From contig NZ_JAERSG010000002.1 in assembly GCF_016735675.1 (NCBI RefSeq), forward strand, positions 558,001 to 622,000: a stretch of 64,000 nt of DNA. Direction: 5' to 3'. Shown here piece by piece: positions 1-11,114 of the stretch (position 1 is its first letter; each line of letters begins with the position of its first letter). Below the pieces are notes generated by a model. That model did not search any database. It had not been told where the DNA came from and worked only from the letters and a program-made list of their open reading frames with translations. This DNA comes from Nocardioides baculatus (lineage in GTDB: Bacteria; Actinomycetota; Actinomycetes; Propionibacteriales; Nocardioidaceae). The position numbers and the translations under genes were made by a program.

Positions 1-1136
1 TCCGCGCCGACCGGCAGCCGGAGTTCACCCAGCTCGACATCGAGATGAGCTTCGTCGACCAGGAGGACGTCCTCACGCTGATGGAGGACGTGCTCGAGGC
101 GATGTGGGCCCAGGCCGGTCACACCATCGAGCGCCCGATCGCCCGGATGACGTACGCCGACGCGATGGCGCGGTTCGGCTCCGACAAGCCCGACCTGCGG
201 ATGGGCCTCGAGCTCGTCGACTGCACCGAGTACTTCGCGGACACCACGTTCCGGGTCTTCCAGGCCGACTACGTCGGCGCCGTCGTCATGCCGGGTGGCG
301 GCAGCCAGCCGCGTCGCCAGTTCGACGCCTGGCAGGACTGGGCCAAGCAGCGCGGGGCCAAGGGCCTGGCCTACGTCACGATCGCCGAGGACGGCGAGCT
401 CGGGGGACCGGTCGCCAAGAACCTCACCGACGCCGAGCGCGACGGCCTGGCAGCCCACGTGGGCGCGGCGCCGGGGGACTGCATCTTCTTCGCTGCCGGA
501 CCCGTCAAGAGCAGCCGTGCGCTGCTCGGGGCCGCCCGCCTGGAGATCGGTCGTCGCGGCGGCATGCTCGACGAGTCGACGTTCGCGTTCACGTGGGTCG
601 TGGACGCGCCGCTCTTCGAGCCGAGCTCCGAGGCCGTGGCCAGCGGTGACGTCGCGGTCGGCGCGGGCGCCTGGACGGCCGTGCACCACGCCTTCACCAG
701 CCCGAAGGAGGAGTTCATGGACTCCTTCGACACCGACCCCGGCAGCGCCCTGGCGTACGCCTACGACATCGTCTGCAACGGCAACGAGCTCGGTGGCGGG
801 TCCATCCGTATCCACCGCGGCGACGTGCAGAAGCGCGTCTTCTCGGTGATGGGTCTCGGCGAGGACGAGGCCCAGGAGAAGTTCGGCTTCCTGCTCGACG
901 CCTTCAAGTTCGGTGCGCCCCCGCACGGCGGCATCGCGGTGGGCATGGACCGGATCGTGGCGCTGCTCGCGGGCAGCGACTCGATCCGCGACGTCATCGC
1001 GTTCCCCAAGTCCGGTGGCGGCTACGACCCGCTGACGGCCGCACCGGCACCGATCACGCCCGAGCAGCGCAAGGAGGCAGGCGTTGACGCCCCTCCTGCG
1101 ACCGCAGAGGATGCTCCGGACGCCACGCGTCAGTAG
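1..1136 (+). CDS. aspS: Aspartate--tRNA ligase, C-terminal part (5' end outside window)
   Basis: Class II aminoacyl-tRNA synthetase that charges tRNA-Asp in the cytoplasm; in many actinobacteria it also mischarges tRNA-Asn for later amidation. The frame is open from base 3, so about 378 C-terminal codons are present and the true start lies upstream. The fragment opens in class II motif 2 ([15 protein letters not shown]), passes through the bacterial-type GAD insertion (around [10 protein letters not shown]) and closes with motif 3 ([14 protein letters not shown]) and the typical [11 protein letters not shown] tail. The last ~20 residues are a variable tail. No terminator hairpin is evident after the stop. 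The identification is secure; only the N-terminal anticodon-binding domain is not visible. Confidence 0.97.
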   Translation, partial: RADRQPEFTQLDIEMSFVDQEDVLTLMEDVLEAMWAQAGHTIERPIARMTYADAMARFGSDKPDLRMGLELVDCTEYFADTTFRVFQADYVGAVVMPGGGSQPRRQFDAWQDWAKQRGAKGLAYVTIAEDGELGGPVAKNLTDAERDGLAAHVGAAPGDCIFFAAGPVKSSRALLGAARLEIGRRGGMLDESTFAFTWVVDAPLFEPSSEAVASGDVAVGAGAWTAVHHAFTSPKEEFMDSFDTDPGSALAYAYDIVCNGNELGGGSIRIHRGDVQKRVFSVMGLGEDEAQEKFGFLLDAFKFGAPPHGGIAVGMDRIVALLAGSDSIRDVIAFPKSGGGYDPLTAAPAPITPEQRKEAGVDAPPATAEDAPDATRQ

Positions 1137-1211
1137 GTCAAGGAAGTCCCGTCGCACGGGTGATCACGCGAAGCATTTGCCGGGCTCGGAGAAGTCAACT
1201 GGTTAATGCGT

Positions 1212-1229
1212 CGTAACGGGATCGTTACG
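1212..1229. promoter_or_regulatory. 7-bp inverted repeat upstream of the peptide-transporter operon
   Basis: CGTAACG and CGTTACG arms (1212-1218 and 1223-1229) flank GGAT. The repeat lies about 33 bp upstream of a TACAGT -10-like hexamer, where an operator would sit. No regulator gene is adjacent, so its role as a binding site is inferred only from symmetry and position. Confidence 0.35.
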
Positions 1230-1261
1230 CGTCAGTGATCGTCCGTGCGGCGCGGGTCACA

Positions 1262-1267
1262 TACAGT
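1262..1267 (+). promoter_or_regulatory. Putative -10 box for the peptide ABC transporter operon
   Basis: TACAGT fits the actinobacterial TANNNT consensus and would start a transcript about 65 bases before the ATG at 1338. No convincing -35 hexamer is visible, which is common for such promoters. Confidence 0.4.
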
Positions 1268-1337
1268 CCTGTCTCGGCGCCGGCCCCGGGTGATCCCCGA
1301 TCGGTGTCAAGACAGTCCCGAACCAGATGGGGAGAGC

Positions 1338-2372
1338 ATGTCGGCAGACACCGCAGGACCGGAGACGCTGGGCTCGTTGAGCTCGGAGCCCGAGCAGCAG
1401 GATCCCAACAGCCAGCAGGCCAAGGAGATCTCCGGCAAGTCGCCGATGCGGATCGCGCTGGGCCGTCTCGCCAAGGACAAGATCGCGGTCGTCTGCGCGG
1501 TCGTCGTGCTGTTCTTCATCATCTGCGCCGTCTTCGCCGGCCCCATCTCGAGCGCCTTCGGCGTGAGCCTCGAGACCCCGCTCGCCAGCGAGCGCGTCGA
1601 CGGCCTCAACCAGGGCCTCCCGCTGCCGGAGATGGGCCCGCCCAACGGACCGTTCACGATGGAGCACCCGATGGGTGTCGCGCCGCGCACGGGTGAGGAC
1701 AACCTCGCCTACTGGCTCTACGGTTGCCGCGTCTCGCTCACCATCGCCACGACCGCGACCATCTTCGCCAGCCTCGTGGGCGTGATCGTCGGACTCCTCT
1801 CCGGCTTCCTCGGCGGCGCCGTCGACAAGGTGCTGTCGTTCTTCATCGACATGTTCCTCACGATCCCGTTCCTCCTCGCCGCGCTCACGATCGCGCCGAT
1901 CATCAACGACCGGTTCAACCTGTCCGAGAACTACTCGACCATCCAGAAGACCGCACTGATCGTGGTGCTCTCGATCTTCGGCTGGATGGGCACGGCGCGC
2001 CTGATCCGCGGCGAGGTGCTGGCCCTCCGCGAGCGCGAGTTCGTCCAGGCGGCCCGGGTGATGGGCATGCCGACCGCGCGCATCCTCTTCAAGGAGCTGC
2101 TGCCCAACCTCGCCGCTCCGATCATCATCAGCATCTCGCTGATGCTGCCGACGTTCGTCGCGCTCGAGGCCGGCCTGGCCTTCCTCGGCATCGGCGTCAC
2201 CGACGGCGTCTCGTGGGGCCAGATGATCCTCAAGGGCACCAACCTGACGTTCTTCCGCGAGTACCCGCAATACCTGTGGCAGCCCCTGCTGGGCATTGTC
2301 GCGCTGGTGCTCTCGCTCAACCTGCTGGGTGACGCGGTCCGCGACGCCCTCGACCCCAAGACCCGCCGCTGA
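1338..2372 (+). CDS. Oligopeptide/dipeptide ABC transporter permease (DppC/OppC type)
   Basis: Inner-membrane permease of a peptide-type (SBP family 5) ABC importer. The N-terminal ~45 residues are polar and acidic, followed by a first membrane segment (AVVCAVVVLFFIICAVFAG), an extracytoplasmic loop of ~70 residues and a five-helix BPD_transp_1 domain. The EAA loop that docks on the ATPase is visible (REREFVQAARVMGMPTARI). ATG 1338 is chosen because GGGGAG precedes it at the right spacing; an upstream in-frame ATG at 1245 would add a poorly conserved, Arg-rich extension over the promoter region. It is the first gene of the operon, whereas in most dpp/opp operons the binding protein comes first. 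Confidence 0.9.
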   Translation: MSADTAGPETLGSLSSEPEQQDPNSQQAKEISGKSPMRIALGRLAKDKIAVVCAVVVLFFIICAVFAGPISSAFGVSLETPLASERVDGLNQGLPLPEMGPPNGPFTMEHPMGVAPRTGEDNLAYWLYGCRVSLTIATTATIFASLVGVIVGLLSGFLGGAVDKVLSFFIDMFLTIPFLLAALTIAPIINDRFNLSENYSTIQKTALIVVLSIFGWMGTARLIRGEVLALREREFVQAARVMGMPTARILFKELLPNLAAPIIISISLMLPTFVALEAGLAFLGIGVTDGVSWGQMILKGTNLTFFREYPQYLWQPLLGIVALVLSLNLLGDAVRDALDPKTRR

Positions 2373-2452
2373 GCCACCCGGCTCGGCCCAGGGTCCCTGC
2401 ACGCGCCGAAGACGCCGTCCTCGGTGAGAACAAAAATGAAAGGCTGGACAGC

Positions 2453-4231
2453 ATGAAGCGGAACAAGCCGCTCGCGCTCGTCGCTGGCGCCGCTCTTCTG
2501 ACTCTCGCTGCCTGTGGCGGCGGCTCGTCGGACGATGGCGACAACGGCAGCGGAGGCGAGAAGAGGGAATTCGGCGGCCAGGAAGGCGGAACCAAGGACG
2601 CAGAGCGTCAGGGTCCCGCCGCCGAGGTCGAAGGCGCGACCGCCGGTGGGACCGTCACGGTCTACCTGCCGGGCGACCCGGGCCCCGACACCCTTGACCC
2701 GACCGCTGGTTGGTCCGTCACGGGCAACTCCATCCAGCAGGCGCTCACGAGCCGCTCGCTGACCCAGTACGTCCGCGACGAGGAAGGCCAGCCCGTGCTG
2801 GTCCCCGACCTCGCGACTGACCTCGGTACGCCCAACGAGGACTTCACCGAGTGGACGTTCACCATCCGTGACGACGCCACGTGGGAGGACGGCCAGCCCG
2901 TCACCGCCGACGAGGTCGCGTTCGGCATCTGCCGCTCGCTCGACTCCGAGGCGTTCCCCTCCGGCGCCGGCACCGAGTACTCCAAGACGTACTTCGACGG
3001 TGCGGCCGACTACGAGGGTCCCTACACCGCCAAGGACCCCAAGTGCGAGAAGTGGTCCGGCATCTCGGTCGACGGCCAGGACGTGACCATCAAGATGGCC
3101 AAGCCGTTCCCGGACATGGACTACTGGGGCGCCTTCATGGCGATGGGCCCGGCCCCGCTCGGCAACGCGTCCAAGCCGCCGAACTACGGCAACAAGCCGC
3201 TCTCGAACGGCCCCTACAAGGTCGACAGCTACAAGCCCAACGAGGAGCTGGTCCTGGTCAAGAACGACCAGTGGTCCGCTGACTCCGACCCGGGCCGTCA
3301 CCAGTACGCCGACGAGTTCATCTTCAAGTTCAACCAGGACCAGGCCAAGGTCGACGAGATCATGCTGTCGGACAACTCCGACAGCCAGACCGCGATCTCG
3401 ACCTCGCTCGGTTCGGACAAGTACAACGACGCGAACGGCCAGCTCGGCGACCGCCTCGTGCAGCAGACGTCGCAGTGTGTCTCCACGCTGACGCCGGACT
3501 ACACCAAGATCACCGACATCAACGTCCGCAAGGCGCTCGCCTACGCGTACCCCTACCAGGACGTGTGGATCGCCGGCGGCGAGGTTCCGGGCGTGACCCG
3601 TATCCCCGCCAACTCGGTCATGCCTCCCGGCATGGCGGGCAAGAAGGACTTCCAGGTCGACGGTGAGCAGATCACCTACGACCCGGAGAAGGCCAAGGAG
3701 CTGCTGGCCGAGGCCGGCTACACCGAGGACAAGCCCTACGAGATCACCATGGTCTACTACGAGGTCGACCCGCTGGCCGTTGCCGGCCAGGAGCAGATCA
3801 CCAAGGGCTTCGAGGCCAGCGGCTTCAAGGTCAAGGCCATCCCGGTCCAGGACTCGCCCTACAACATCTGGCTCGACCCGGACAACAAGGTCAACAAGAC
3901 CCTCAACCTCCGTGGCGTCAACTGGTGCTCGGACTGGCCCGCCGGTTCGACCATGCTCCCGCCGCTGCTCAAGGGTGGTGCCGTCTACAACACCGCTCAG
4001 TTCGACGAGCCCTCGGTCAACGACGAGATGGACAACATCGCGACCCTCCCGCTCGAGGACCAGGCCGACGCCTGGGGTGCCCTCGACGAGAAGATCATGA
4101 CGGAGTACTTCCCGATCATCCCGACCGCATTCCGCAACGACCTGTTCGTCTTCGGCAGCAAGATCGGCAACCCGACGGGCGATGGCTCGATCGGCGCCCC
4201 GAACTACAAGGACGTCTTCGTCATGGAGTGA
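2453..4231 (+). CDS. Peptide-type ABC transporter substrate-binding lipoprotein (SBP family 5)
   Basis: Extracytoplasmic lipoprotein expected to capture peptides or related solutes and deliver them to the permease pair encoded on either side. The signal peptide ends in a clear lipobox (LAAC, Cys21), followed by a Gly/Ser/Asp-rich tether of ~25 residues and a full SBP_bac_5 fold; 592 residues is normal for the family. AAAGG lies 11 bases before the ATG. The gene sits between the two permease genes and is followed by two hairpins and a new promoter, an arrangement that could give the binding protein more mRNA than the membrane parts. A near full-length paralogue lies at 9286-11076. The true substrate cannot be read from the sequence. 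Confidence 0.92.
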   Translation: MKRNKPLALVAGAALLTLAACGGGSSDDGDNGSGGEKREFGGQEGGTKDAERQGPAAEVEGATAGGTVTVYLPGDPGPDTLDPTAGWSVTGNSIQQALTSRSLTQYVRDEEGQPVLVPDLATDLGTPNEDFTEWTFTIRDDATWEDGQPVTADEVAFGICRSLDSEAFPSGAGTEYSKTYFDGAADYEGPYTAKDPKCEKWSGISVDGQDVTIKMAKPFPDMDYWGAFMAMGPAPLGNASKPPNYGNKPLSNGPYKVDSYKPNEELVLVKNDQWSADSDPGRHQYADEFIFKFNQDQAKVDEIMLSDNSDSQTAISTSLGSDKYNDANGQLGDRLVQQTSQCVSTLTPDYTKITDINVRKALAYAYPYQDVWIAGGEVPGVTRIPANSVMPPGMAGKKDFQVDGEQITYDPEKAKELLAEAGYTEDKPYEITMVYYEVDPLAVAGQEQITKGFEASGFKVKAIPVQDSPYNIWLDPDNKVNKTLNLRGVNWCSDWPAGSTMLPPLLKGGAVYNTAQFDEPSVNDEMDNIATLPLEDQADAWGALDEKIMTEYFPIIPTAFRNDLFVFGSKIGNPTGDGSIGAPNYKDVFVME

Positions 4232-4236
4232 TCCCG

Positions 4237-4262
4237 GTGCTCTCGCTGGATCCTGAGAGCAC
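4237..4262 (+). terminator. Stem-loop directly after the binding-protein gene
   Basis: Perfect 8-bp arms GTGCTCTC (4237-4244) and GAGAGCAC (4255-4262) with a 10-base loop start 5 bases after the stop codon. There is no U-run. It may act as an mRNA 3'-end stabiliser or a weak terminator, paired with the stronger hairpin downstream. Confidence 0.5.
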
Positions 4263-4298
4263 CACGTAGTTCGACCAGCTCCACGTAGCAACACTGAC

Positions 4299-4331
4299 GT
4301 GTGGGGGTTCCCTGACCGGGAGCCCCCACAC
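4299..4331 (+). terminator. Strong GC-rich hairpin between binding protein and permease
   Basis: A 14-bp stem with one G-U pair (4299-4312 with 4318-4331) closes a 5-base loop (TGACC). This is the strongest hairpin in the first 10 kb and is placed as an intrinsic-type terminator lacking a U-tract, as is usual in high-GC actinobacteria. Confidence 0.65.
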
Positions 4332-4347
4332 GGCAGCCCGGGCCCGG

Positions 4348-4353
4348 TAGGCT
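4348..4353 (+). promoter_or_regulatory. Putative -10 box for the second half of the transporter operon
   Basis: TAGGCT lies 17 bases after the hairpin and would give a leader of roughly 45 bases before the permease ATG at 4404. This suggests that the permease and ATPase genes can be transcribed separately from the binding protein. Confidence 0.45.
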
Positions 4354-4403
4354 GTCTGCCTCGGGGGCCCGACTCATCCACCATCCCCGGAGAGTGACCT
4401 GCG

Positions 4404-5410
4404 ATGTTCGCGTATGTCGTGAAGCGGCTGATCTCGGGAGTCCTCGTCGTGACGTTGGTCTCGATGGCGATCTTCCTGCTGTTCTGGTTCGGCCCCTCGA
4501 GTCCCGCCCAACCCATCTGTGACCGCGAGACCCAGAACCGCTGTACGGCGGCGAAGCTCGACATCTACGAGAAGACGCTGGGCTACAAGAACCCCGTCTA
4601 CGAGGAGTACGGCAAGTACGTCAAGGGCATCTTCGTCGACCGCACCCTCACCATCGCCTCCAACGACTACGAGTGCAGCGCGCCCTGCATGGGCGTCAGC
4701 TTCCGCACCAAGCAGCCGGTGAAGGAGGAGCTGGTCTCGCGCATCCCCGCGACCTTCTCCATCGCCATCGGCGGTGCGTTCCTCTACCTCCTCTTCGGCG
4801 TCCCCATCGGGGTCGCGGCCGCGCGAAGGCGCGGCAGTGTTGCCGACAAGGCCCTGGTCTCGAGCTTCCTGTTCATCAGCTCGGTGCCCTACTACCTCTT
4901 CGCCCTGCTGACCTGGCTCTACCTCACGATCACGTTCGAGGTGCCGTTCTTCAGCGACACGGGCTACTTCCCGATCACCCAGGACGGCCCCTTCAAGTGG
5001 TTCAGCGGGCTGTTCCTCGCGTGGGTCGCGCTCGGCATCTTCGGCTGCACGCAATACACGCGATTCACGCGTGGCGCGATGGTCGAGGCGCTGAGCGAGG
5101 ACTACATCCGTACGGCCAAGGCCAAGGGCCTGCCGACGCGGACCATCGTCTACAAGCACGGGCTCCGCGCTGCCCTGGTGCCGGTCGTGACCATCTTCGG
5201 CATCGACTTCGGCACCCTGCTCGCCGGCACGATCTTCACCGAGCGGATCTTCGAGATCCAGGGCATCGGCTGGTGGAGCCTCGAGGCCGTGCAGGGCCGT
5301 GACCTGCCCGTCGTGCAGGCCACGGCGCTCTTCAGCGCCGTCGTCCTGATCATCTCCAACCTGCTCGTCGACGTTGTCTACAGCGTCCTCGACCCGAGGG
5401 TGAGGCTTTC

Positions 5411-5414
<4 letters not shown>
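4404..5414 (+). CDS. Oligopeptide/dipeptide ABC transporter permease (DppB/OppB type)
   Basis: Second membrane subunit of the peptide importer. The protein starts with the DppB-typical helix (MFAYVVKRLISGVLVV), has a long extracytoplasmic segment carrying four Cys residues (about residues 38-95) and then the BPD_transp_1 helices. The EAA loop is present (EDYIRTAKAKGLPTRTIVYK) and the C-terminus ends in the family's VLDPRVRL motif; 336 residues is the usual length. GGAGAG precedes the ATG. The stop codon overlaps the GTG of the next gene by four bases, so translation is coupled to the first ATPase. The Cys-containing loop is somewhat longer than in Escherichia coli DppB and could be disulfide-bonded. 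Confidence 0.92.
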
Positions 5415-6519
<1,105 letters not shown>

Positions 6520-6523
<4 letters not shown>

Positions 6524-7863
6524 CGCAGGACCCCAACGCCCGCGCCGAGATCGAGCCGACCGAGGTCGGCGCCAACGCCGCCGAGACCGGCGACCGTCAG
6601 CTCACCGCGGAGCACAGCCCCGAGACCCCCGACGCCTACGGCTCGCACGAGATCGGCATCGAGGACCTCGACTTCGCCACGCTCGCCGAGCACGGCCACA
6701 CCGCCACGAAGCTCGACCCGTTGGCGCCTGCGGTGCTGTCGGTCGACAACCTGAAGATGTACTTCCCGGTGAAGTCGTCGGGCGTCGTGCGACGGACCAT
6801 CGGTCACGTGCAGGCCGTCGACGGCATCTCGTTCGAGGTCCCCAAGGGCGGCTCGCTGGGTCTGGTGGGCGAGTCCGGCTGCGGCAAGTCGACCACGGGT
6901 CGACTCATCACGCGGCTCTACAAGCCGACCGGTGGCTCGATGATGTTCGACGGCCACGACCTCGCGAAGCTGTCGGCGCGGGAGATGAAGCCGCTGCGAC
7001 GCGACGTCCAGATGATCTTCCAGGACCCCTACACCTCGCTCAACCCGCGCCACACGGTCGGCACGATCGTCGGTGCACCGCTCGAGGTGCACAAGATCGT
7101 CCCGAAGAACCAGGTGCTCAAGCGGGTCCAGGAGCTGCTGGAGATCGTGGGCCTCAACCCCGAGCACTACAACCGCTACCCCAACGAGTTCTCCGGCGGC
7201 CAGCGTCAGCGCATCGGCATCGCCCGCGCCCTCACGCTGAACCCCAAGGTACTGGTGGCCGACGAGCCGGTGTCCGCGCTCGACGTGTCGATCCAGGCGC
7301 AGGTGGTCAACCTGCTCCAGGACATCCAGTCCGAGTTCGACGTCTCGTTCCTCTTCATCGCCCACGACCTCGCGATCGTGCGGCACTTCTGCCCCGAGGT
7401 CGCGGTGATGTACCTCGGCAAGATCGTCGAGATCGGCGACCGCGAGACCATCTACGGCAAGCCCCACCACCCCTACACGCAGGCCCTGCTCTCCGCGGTG
7501 CCCGACGTGAAGCAGGCGGCCGTGGGTGGCCGACGCGAGCGCATCCGCCTCGAGGGCGACGTGCCGTCGCCGATCAACCCGCCGTCGGGTTGCCGGTTCC
7601 GGACGCGCTGCCAGTTCGCGCAGGAGATCTGCGCCAAGGTCGAGCCGCCGCTGCTGCAGATCGGCCAGCGCCACAAGGTCGCCTGCCACTTCGCCGGCGA
7701 GCTCGGCTCGCACCCCGCGAGCCCGGTGACCACCGACCTCCTCGGCGTCGACGACCAGGGCAGCCCGGTCGCCGGAGCCACGCCCACCAACACGCAGCTC
7801 ACCATCCCGGGCTACGAGGACACCTGGTACGACCTGAAGACGAAGCAGACGACGGGGGCCTGA
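6520..7863 (+). CDS. Peptide ABC transporter ATPase (DppF/OppF type)
   Basis: Second ATPase of the importer and last clear gene of the operon. The start is fixed by the ATGA overlap with the upstream gene. The first ~70 residues are an acidic extension not needed for the ABC fold. Then come Walker A (GESGCGKST), signature ([12 protein letters not shown]), Walker B ([12 protein letters not shown]), the H-loop (FIAHDLA) and the Cys-containing C-terminal region ([15 protein letters not shown]). At 447 residues it is about 100 longer than the minimal DppF because of both end extensions. The last ~60 residues after the oligo_HPY domain are unusual and ordinary in composition; no function is proposed for them. 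Confidence 0.92.
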
Positions 7864-7898
7864 CCTCACTGTCAGCCGTCCGAGGGATACTCACCCAC

Positions 7899-9299
7899 GT
7901 GGATGGCCTGTTCGAGATTCCGGGCGCGGGGCAACCCGCGCCCGGAGCCGTTCCCGGCGGCGGGTCGCTCGGTGCCAACACGCACGCGTCCGCGCCGCTG
8001 GCCGTACGCATGCGACCGCGGACGATCGACGAGCTCGTCGGCCAGCAGCAGCTGCGCGCCGCCGGCTCTCCGCTGCGCCGCCTGATCGAGGGCGACCAGT
8101 CGATGTCGCTCCTGCTCTGGGGACCCCCGGGAACAGGGAAGACCACGATCGCCGCGATCGTCAGCCAGCAGACCAGTCGCACGTTCGTCGAGGTGTCGGC
8201 CGTTTCGGCAGGCGTCAAGGAGGTCCGCGCCGCGATCGACGGTGCGCGCGCCGAGCTCGTCCGGAGCGGCCAGGAGACCGTGCTCTTCGTCGACGAGGTC
8301 CACCGGTTCAGCAAGGCCCAGCAGGACGCCCTGCTGCCGGGCGTGGAGAACCGGTGGGTCACCCTCATCGCCGCGACCACCGAGAACCCGTTCTTCTCGG
8401 TCATCTCGCCGCTGCTGTCGCGCAGCCTCCTGCTGCGGCTCCAGTCCCTGACCGACGACGACGTCGCCGAGGTGATCGACCTGGCGCTGGCCGACGAGCG
8501 CGGCCTCGCCGGCGACATGGGGTTGGACGACGACGCCCGCGCCCACCTCGTACGACTCGCCGGCGGCGACGCGCGTCGCGCGCTGACCTACCTCGAGGCG
8601 GCCGCCGGCGCGGCCGGGAGCACGGGCCTCGACGCCATCGACCTCACGACGGCCGAGACGGCCGTCGACCAGGCAGCAGTGCGCTACGACCGTCAGGGCG
8701 ACCAGCACTACGACGTGATCAGCGCCTTCATCAAGTCGATCCGGGGCTCCGACGTCGACGCCGCACTGCACTACCTCGCCCGGATGATCGAGGCCGGCGA
8801 GGACCCGCGCTTCATCGCCCGCCGCCTCGTCATCAGCGCGAGCGAGGACATCGGGCTCGCCGACCCGACTGCGCTGCCCACCGCCGTCGCCGCGGCGCAG
8901 GCGGTCCAGCTGATCGGGATGCCCGAGGCCCGGCTCAACCTCGCGCAGGCGACGATCGCGCTGGCCGTCGCCCCCAAGTCCAACGCGGTGATCACGGCCA
9001 TCGACGCCGCGCAGGCCGACGTACGCGCCGGGAAGATCGGCCAGGTGCCGCCTCACCTGCGCGACGGGCACTACGCCGGCGCAGCCAAGCTCGGTCACAA
9101 CTCGGGGGCACCGAAGCCCTACGTCTACAGCCACGACGCGCCCTACGGGATCGCCGAGCAGCAGTACGCCCCCGACGAGCTCACCGACGCCAGCTACTAC
9201 CGGCCCACCGCGCTCGGCGCCGAGGCCGGGGTCAAGGAGCGCTGGGAGCGGGTCCGGCGCATCGTCCGGGGGAGGGGTACGACGAGTGACCGGACCTAG
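7899..9299 (+). CDS. rarA: Replication-associated recombination ATPase RarA/MgsA
   Basis: AAA+ clamp-loader-like ATPase that acts at stalled replication forks. Walker A is [11 protein letters not shown] (about residues 74-84), Walker B is LFVDEVHRF, and sensor residues follow in [10 protein letters not shown]; the C-terminal tetramerisation half runs through [13 protein letters not shown] to [15 protein letters not shown]. The 466-residue length is typical. GTG 7899 is chosen: GATACT lies 7 bases upstream, close to the leaderless promoter pattern used elsewhere in this window. The frame is open far upstream inside the ATPase gene, but that part reads as a shifted frame and is not conserved. 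The 3' end overlaps the next gene (GTG 9286) by 14 bases. Confidence 0.93.
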   Translation: MDGLFEIPGAGQPAPGAVPGGGSLGANTHASAPLAVRMRPRTIDELVGQQQLRAAGSPLRRLIEGDQSMSLLLWGPPGTGKTTIAAIVSQQTSRTFVEVSAVSAGVKEVRAAIDGARAELVRSGQETVLFVDEVHRFSKAQQDALLPGVENRWVTLIAATTENPFFSVISPLLSRSLLLRLQSLTDDDVAEVIDLALADERGLAGDMGLDDDARAHLVRLAGGDARRALTYLEAAAGAAGSTGLDAIDLTTAETAVDQAAVRYDRQGDQHYDVISAFIKSIRGSDVDAALHYLARMIEAGEDPRFIARRLVISASEDIGLADPTALPTAVAAAQAVQLIGMPEARLNLAQATIALAVAPKSNAVITAIDAAQADVRAGKIGQVPPHLRDGHYAGAAKLGHNSGAPKPYVYSHDAPYGIAEQQYAPDELTDASYYRPTALGAEAGVKERWERVRRIVRGRGTTSDRT

Positions 9300-11076
9300 G
9301 CAGCCGCTCACCCACGGCGTCCTGGCCCTCGTCGCCCTGCTGTCCCTCGGGCTGGCGGCGTGCAGCGGCGACCCGGCCGGGGTGGCCGACGCAGCGGCGC
9401 CGCCCGCCCCGAGGACCTTTCACAAGCAGGTGGTCGGGGGCAAGGACGCCCGACGGCAGGCTCCCGCCGCGGAGGTGGCCGGGGCGACCAGCGGCGGGAC
9501 GATCACGGTCTACCTGCCCGGCGCGCAGGGTCCGGACACGCTCGACCCGTCCGGTGGCTGGTCGGTCACGGGCAACTCGATCCAGCAGGCGCTGATCAGC
9601 CGGTCGCTGACCCAGTACGCCCCCGGCCCCGACGGGCATCCGGTGCTGGTGCCCGACCTGGCGACCGACCTCGGCACCCACAACGACGACTTCACGGAGT
9701 GGACCTTCACCATTCGCGACGACGCGACGTGGGAGGACGGCCGGCCCGTCACTGCCGAGGAGGTTGCGTTCGGCATCTGCCGCACGCTCGACTCCGGAGC
9801 CTTTCCCGCCGGTCCGGGAACGGAGTTCTCCACGACCTACTTCGCCGGGGGATCGGACTACGACGGCCCCTACACCGGCGACGACCCCGACTGCGACGCG
9901 TGGCCCGGCATCACCGTCGACGGCCCGGACATCACCATCGAGATGAGCCGGCCGTTCCCGGACATGGACTACTTCGGTGCCGTCATGGCCATGGGGCCGG
10001 CACCGCTCGGCACCGTCTCGGACCCGCCCGACTACGGGTCCAGGCCGATGGCCACCGGCCCCTACGAGGTCGAGAGCTGGGTCCCCGGCGAGGAGCTGGT
10101 GCTGGTCAGGAACACGGAGTGGTCCGCCGACTCCGACCCGGCGAGGCACCAGTACGCCGACCGCTTCGTGTTCAGGTTCAACCAGGACCAGGACAGGGTC
10201 GACGAGATCATGCTCTCCGACAGCTCCGCCGGTCGGACCGCCGTGTCCACGTCGCTGGGACCGGGGCGTTACGTCGAGGCCGCTGGCGCGTTCGGCGAGC
10301 GACTCGTCCAGCAACCCTCGCAGTGCGTCTCGGTCCTCGCCCCCGACTACACGAAGATCACGGACGTCCGCGTCCGCAAGGCGCTCGCCTACGCGTACCC
10401 CTACGAGGATGTCTGGACGGCTCGCGGCGACGTCCCGGGTGTCACCCGCGTGGAGGCGTCCTCCGTCATGCCGCCGGGCATGGAGGGACGCAACGACTTC
10501 CAGGTCGACGGTGCGCAGATCACCTACGACCCGGCGACGTCGCGCAGGCTCCTCGAGGAGGCCGGCTACGGCGACGAGCCCTACGAGATCACGATGATCT
10601 ACGACGAGGTCGACGCGCGGGCCCGGGCCGCACAGGACCAGATCACGACGGGGCTCGAGGCCGGAGGCTTCTCGGTCAGGGCCATCCCGGTGCAGGGATC
10701 TCCCTACGCCACCTGGCTCGACCCCGACGACGAGGTCGACAGGACCCTCAACCTCCGTGGCGCGAGCTGGTGCCCCGCCTGGCCGGCCGGCGCGGCCATG
10801 ATCCCCCCGCTGCTGAAGAGTGGTGCGGCCTTCAACACCGCGCACTTCTCCGAGCCCTCGGTCGACGCGGCGATGGCCGACCTCGCCACCCTGCCCGTCG
10901 AGGACCAGGCCGACGCCTGGGGTGAGCTCGACGAGACGATCATGAGCACCTACTTCCCGGTCATCCCGGTCGGCTACGTCAACCAGCTCTTCGTGTTCGG
11001 ATCCGGTATCGGCAACCCGTCGGGCGACGGCTCGATGGGCACCCCGGACTACAAGAACCTCTACGTCGAGCGCTGA
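9286..11076 (+). CDS. Orphan paralogue of the SBP family 5 lipoprotein
   Basis: Second peptide-type binding lipoprotein, 596 residues, closely similar along its whole length to the 2453-4231 product; shared blocks include [30 protein letters not shown] and [17 protein letters not shown] signal peptide with lipobox LAAC (Cys26) is present, but the Gly/Ser tether is shorter. It begins inside the 3' end of rarA and no permease or ATPase follows, so it probably feeds the transporter encoded just upstream, with a different specificity or expression. It looks like a local duplication that ended up beyond rarA. It is intact, with no frameshift. The ligand is unknown. Confidence 0.9.
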   Translation: MTGPRQPLTHGVLALVALLSLGLAACSGDPAGVADAAAPPAPRTFHKQVVGGKDARRQAPAAEVAGATSGGTITVYLPGAQGPDTLDPSGGWSVTGNSIQQALISRSLTQYAPGPDGHPVLVPDLATDLGTHNDDFTEWTFTIRDDATWEDGRPVTAEEVAFGICRTLDSGAFPAGPGTEFSTTYFAGGSDYDGPYTGDDPDCDAWPGITVDGPDITIEMSRPFPDMDYFGAVMAMGPAPLGTVSDPPDYGSRPMATGPYEVESWVPGEELVLVRNTEWSADSDPARHQYADRFVFRFNQDQDRVDEIMLSDSSAGRTAVSTSLGPGRYVEAAGAFGERLVQQPSQCVSVLAPDYTKITDVRVRKALAYAYPYEDVWTARGDVPGVTRVEASSVMPPGMEGRNDFQVDGAQITYDPATSRRLLEEAGYGDEPYEITMIYDEVDARARAAQDQITTGLEAGGFSVRAIPVQGSPYATWLDPDDEVDRTLNLRGASWCPAWPAGAAMIPPLLKSGAAFNTAHFSEPSVDAAMADLATLPVEDQADAWGELDETIMSTYFPVIPVGYVNQLFVFGSGIGNPSGDGSMGTPDYKNLYVER

Positions 11077-11084
11077 TCGTCGAG

Positions 11085-11102
11085 GCTTGTCGTCGAGGCT
11101 TA
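11085..11102. repeat. Tandem CGTCGAGGCTT direct repeat
   Basis: The 11-base unit CGTCGAGGCTT occurs twice in a row between the orphan binding protein and the next gene, with two bases between copies. It runs into the -10 box at 11103 and may be a small slip duplication or a binding site; nothing more can be said. Confidence 0.4.
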
Positions 11103-11108
11103 TAGGGT
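11103..11108 (+). promoter_or_regulatory. -10 box, leaderless promoter
   Basis: TAGGGT is followed by 6 bases and GTG 11115. This spacing is that of a leaderless transcript and favours GTG 11115 over GTG 11109, which directly abuts the box. Confidence 0.55.
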
Positions 11109-11114
11109 GTGCCG

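Noticed and set aside
1931..4564. Very long open frame on the minus strand opposite the binding-protein gene
   Set aside because: It lies antisense to a well-supported gene; in this GC-rich codon usage stop codons are rare in the antisense frame, and the translation has low-complexity Val/Arg/Asp/Gly content without family motifs. Similar antisense frames opposite alaS and aroC-aroE were rejected for the same reason.
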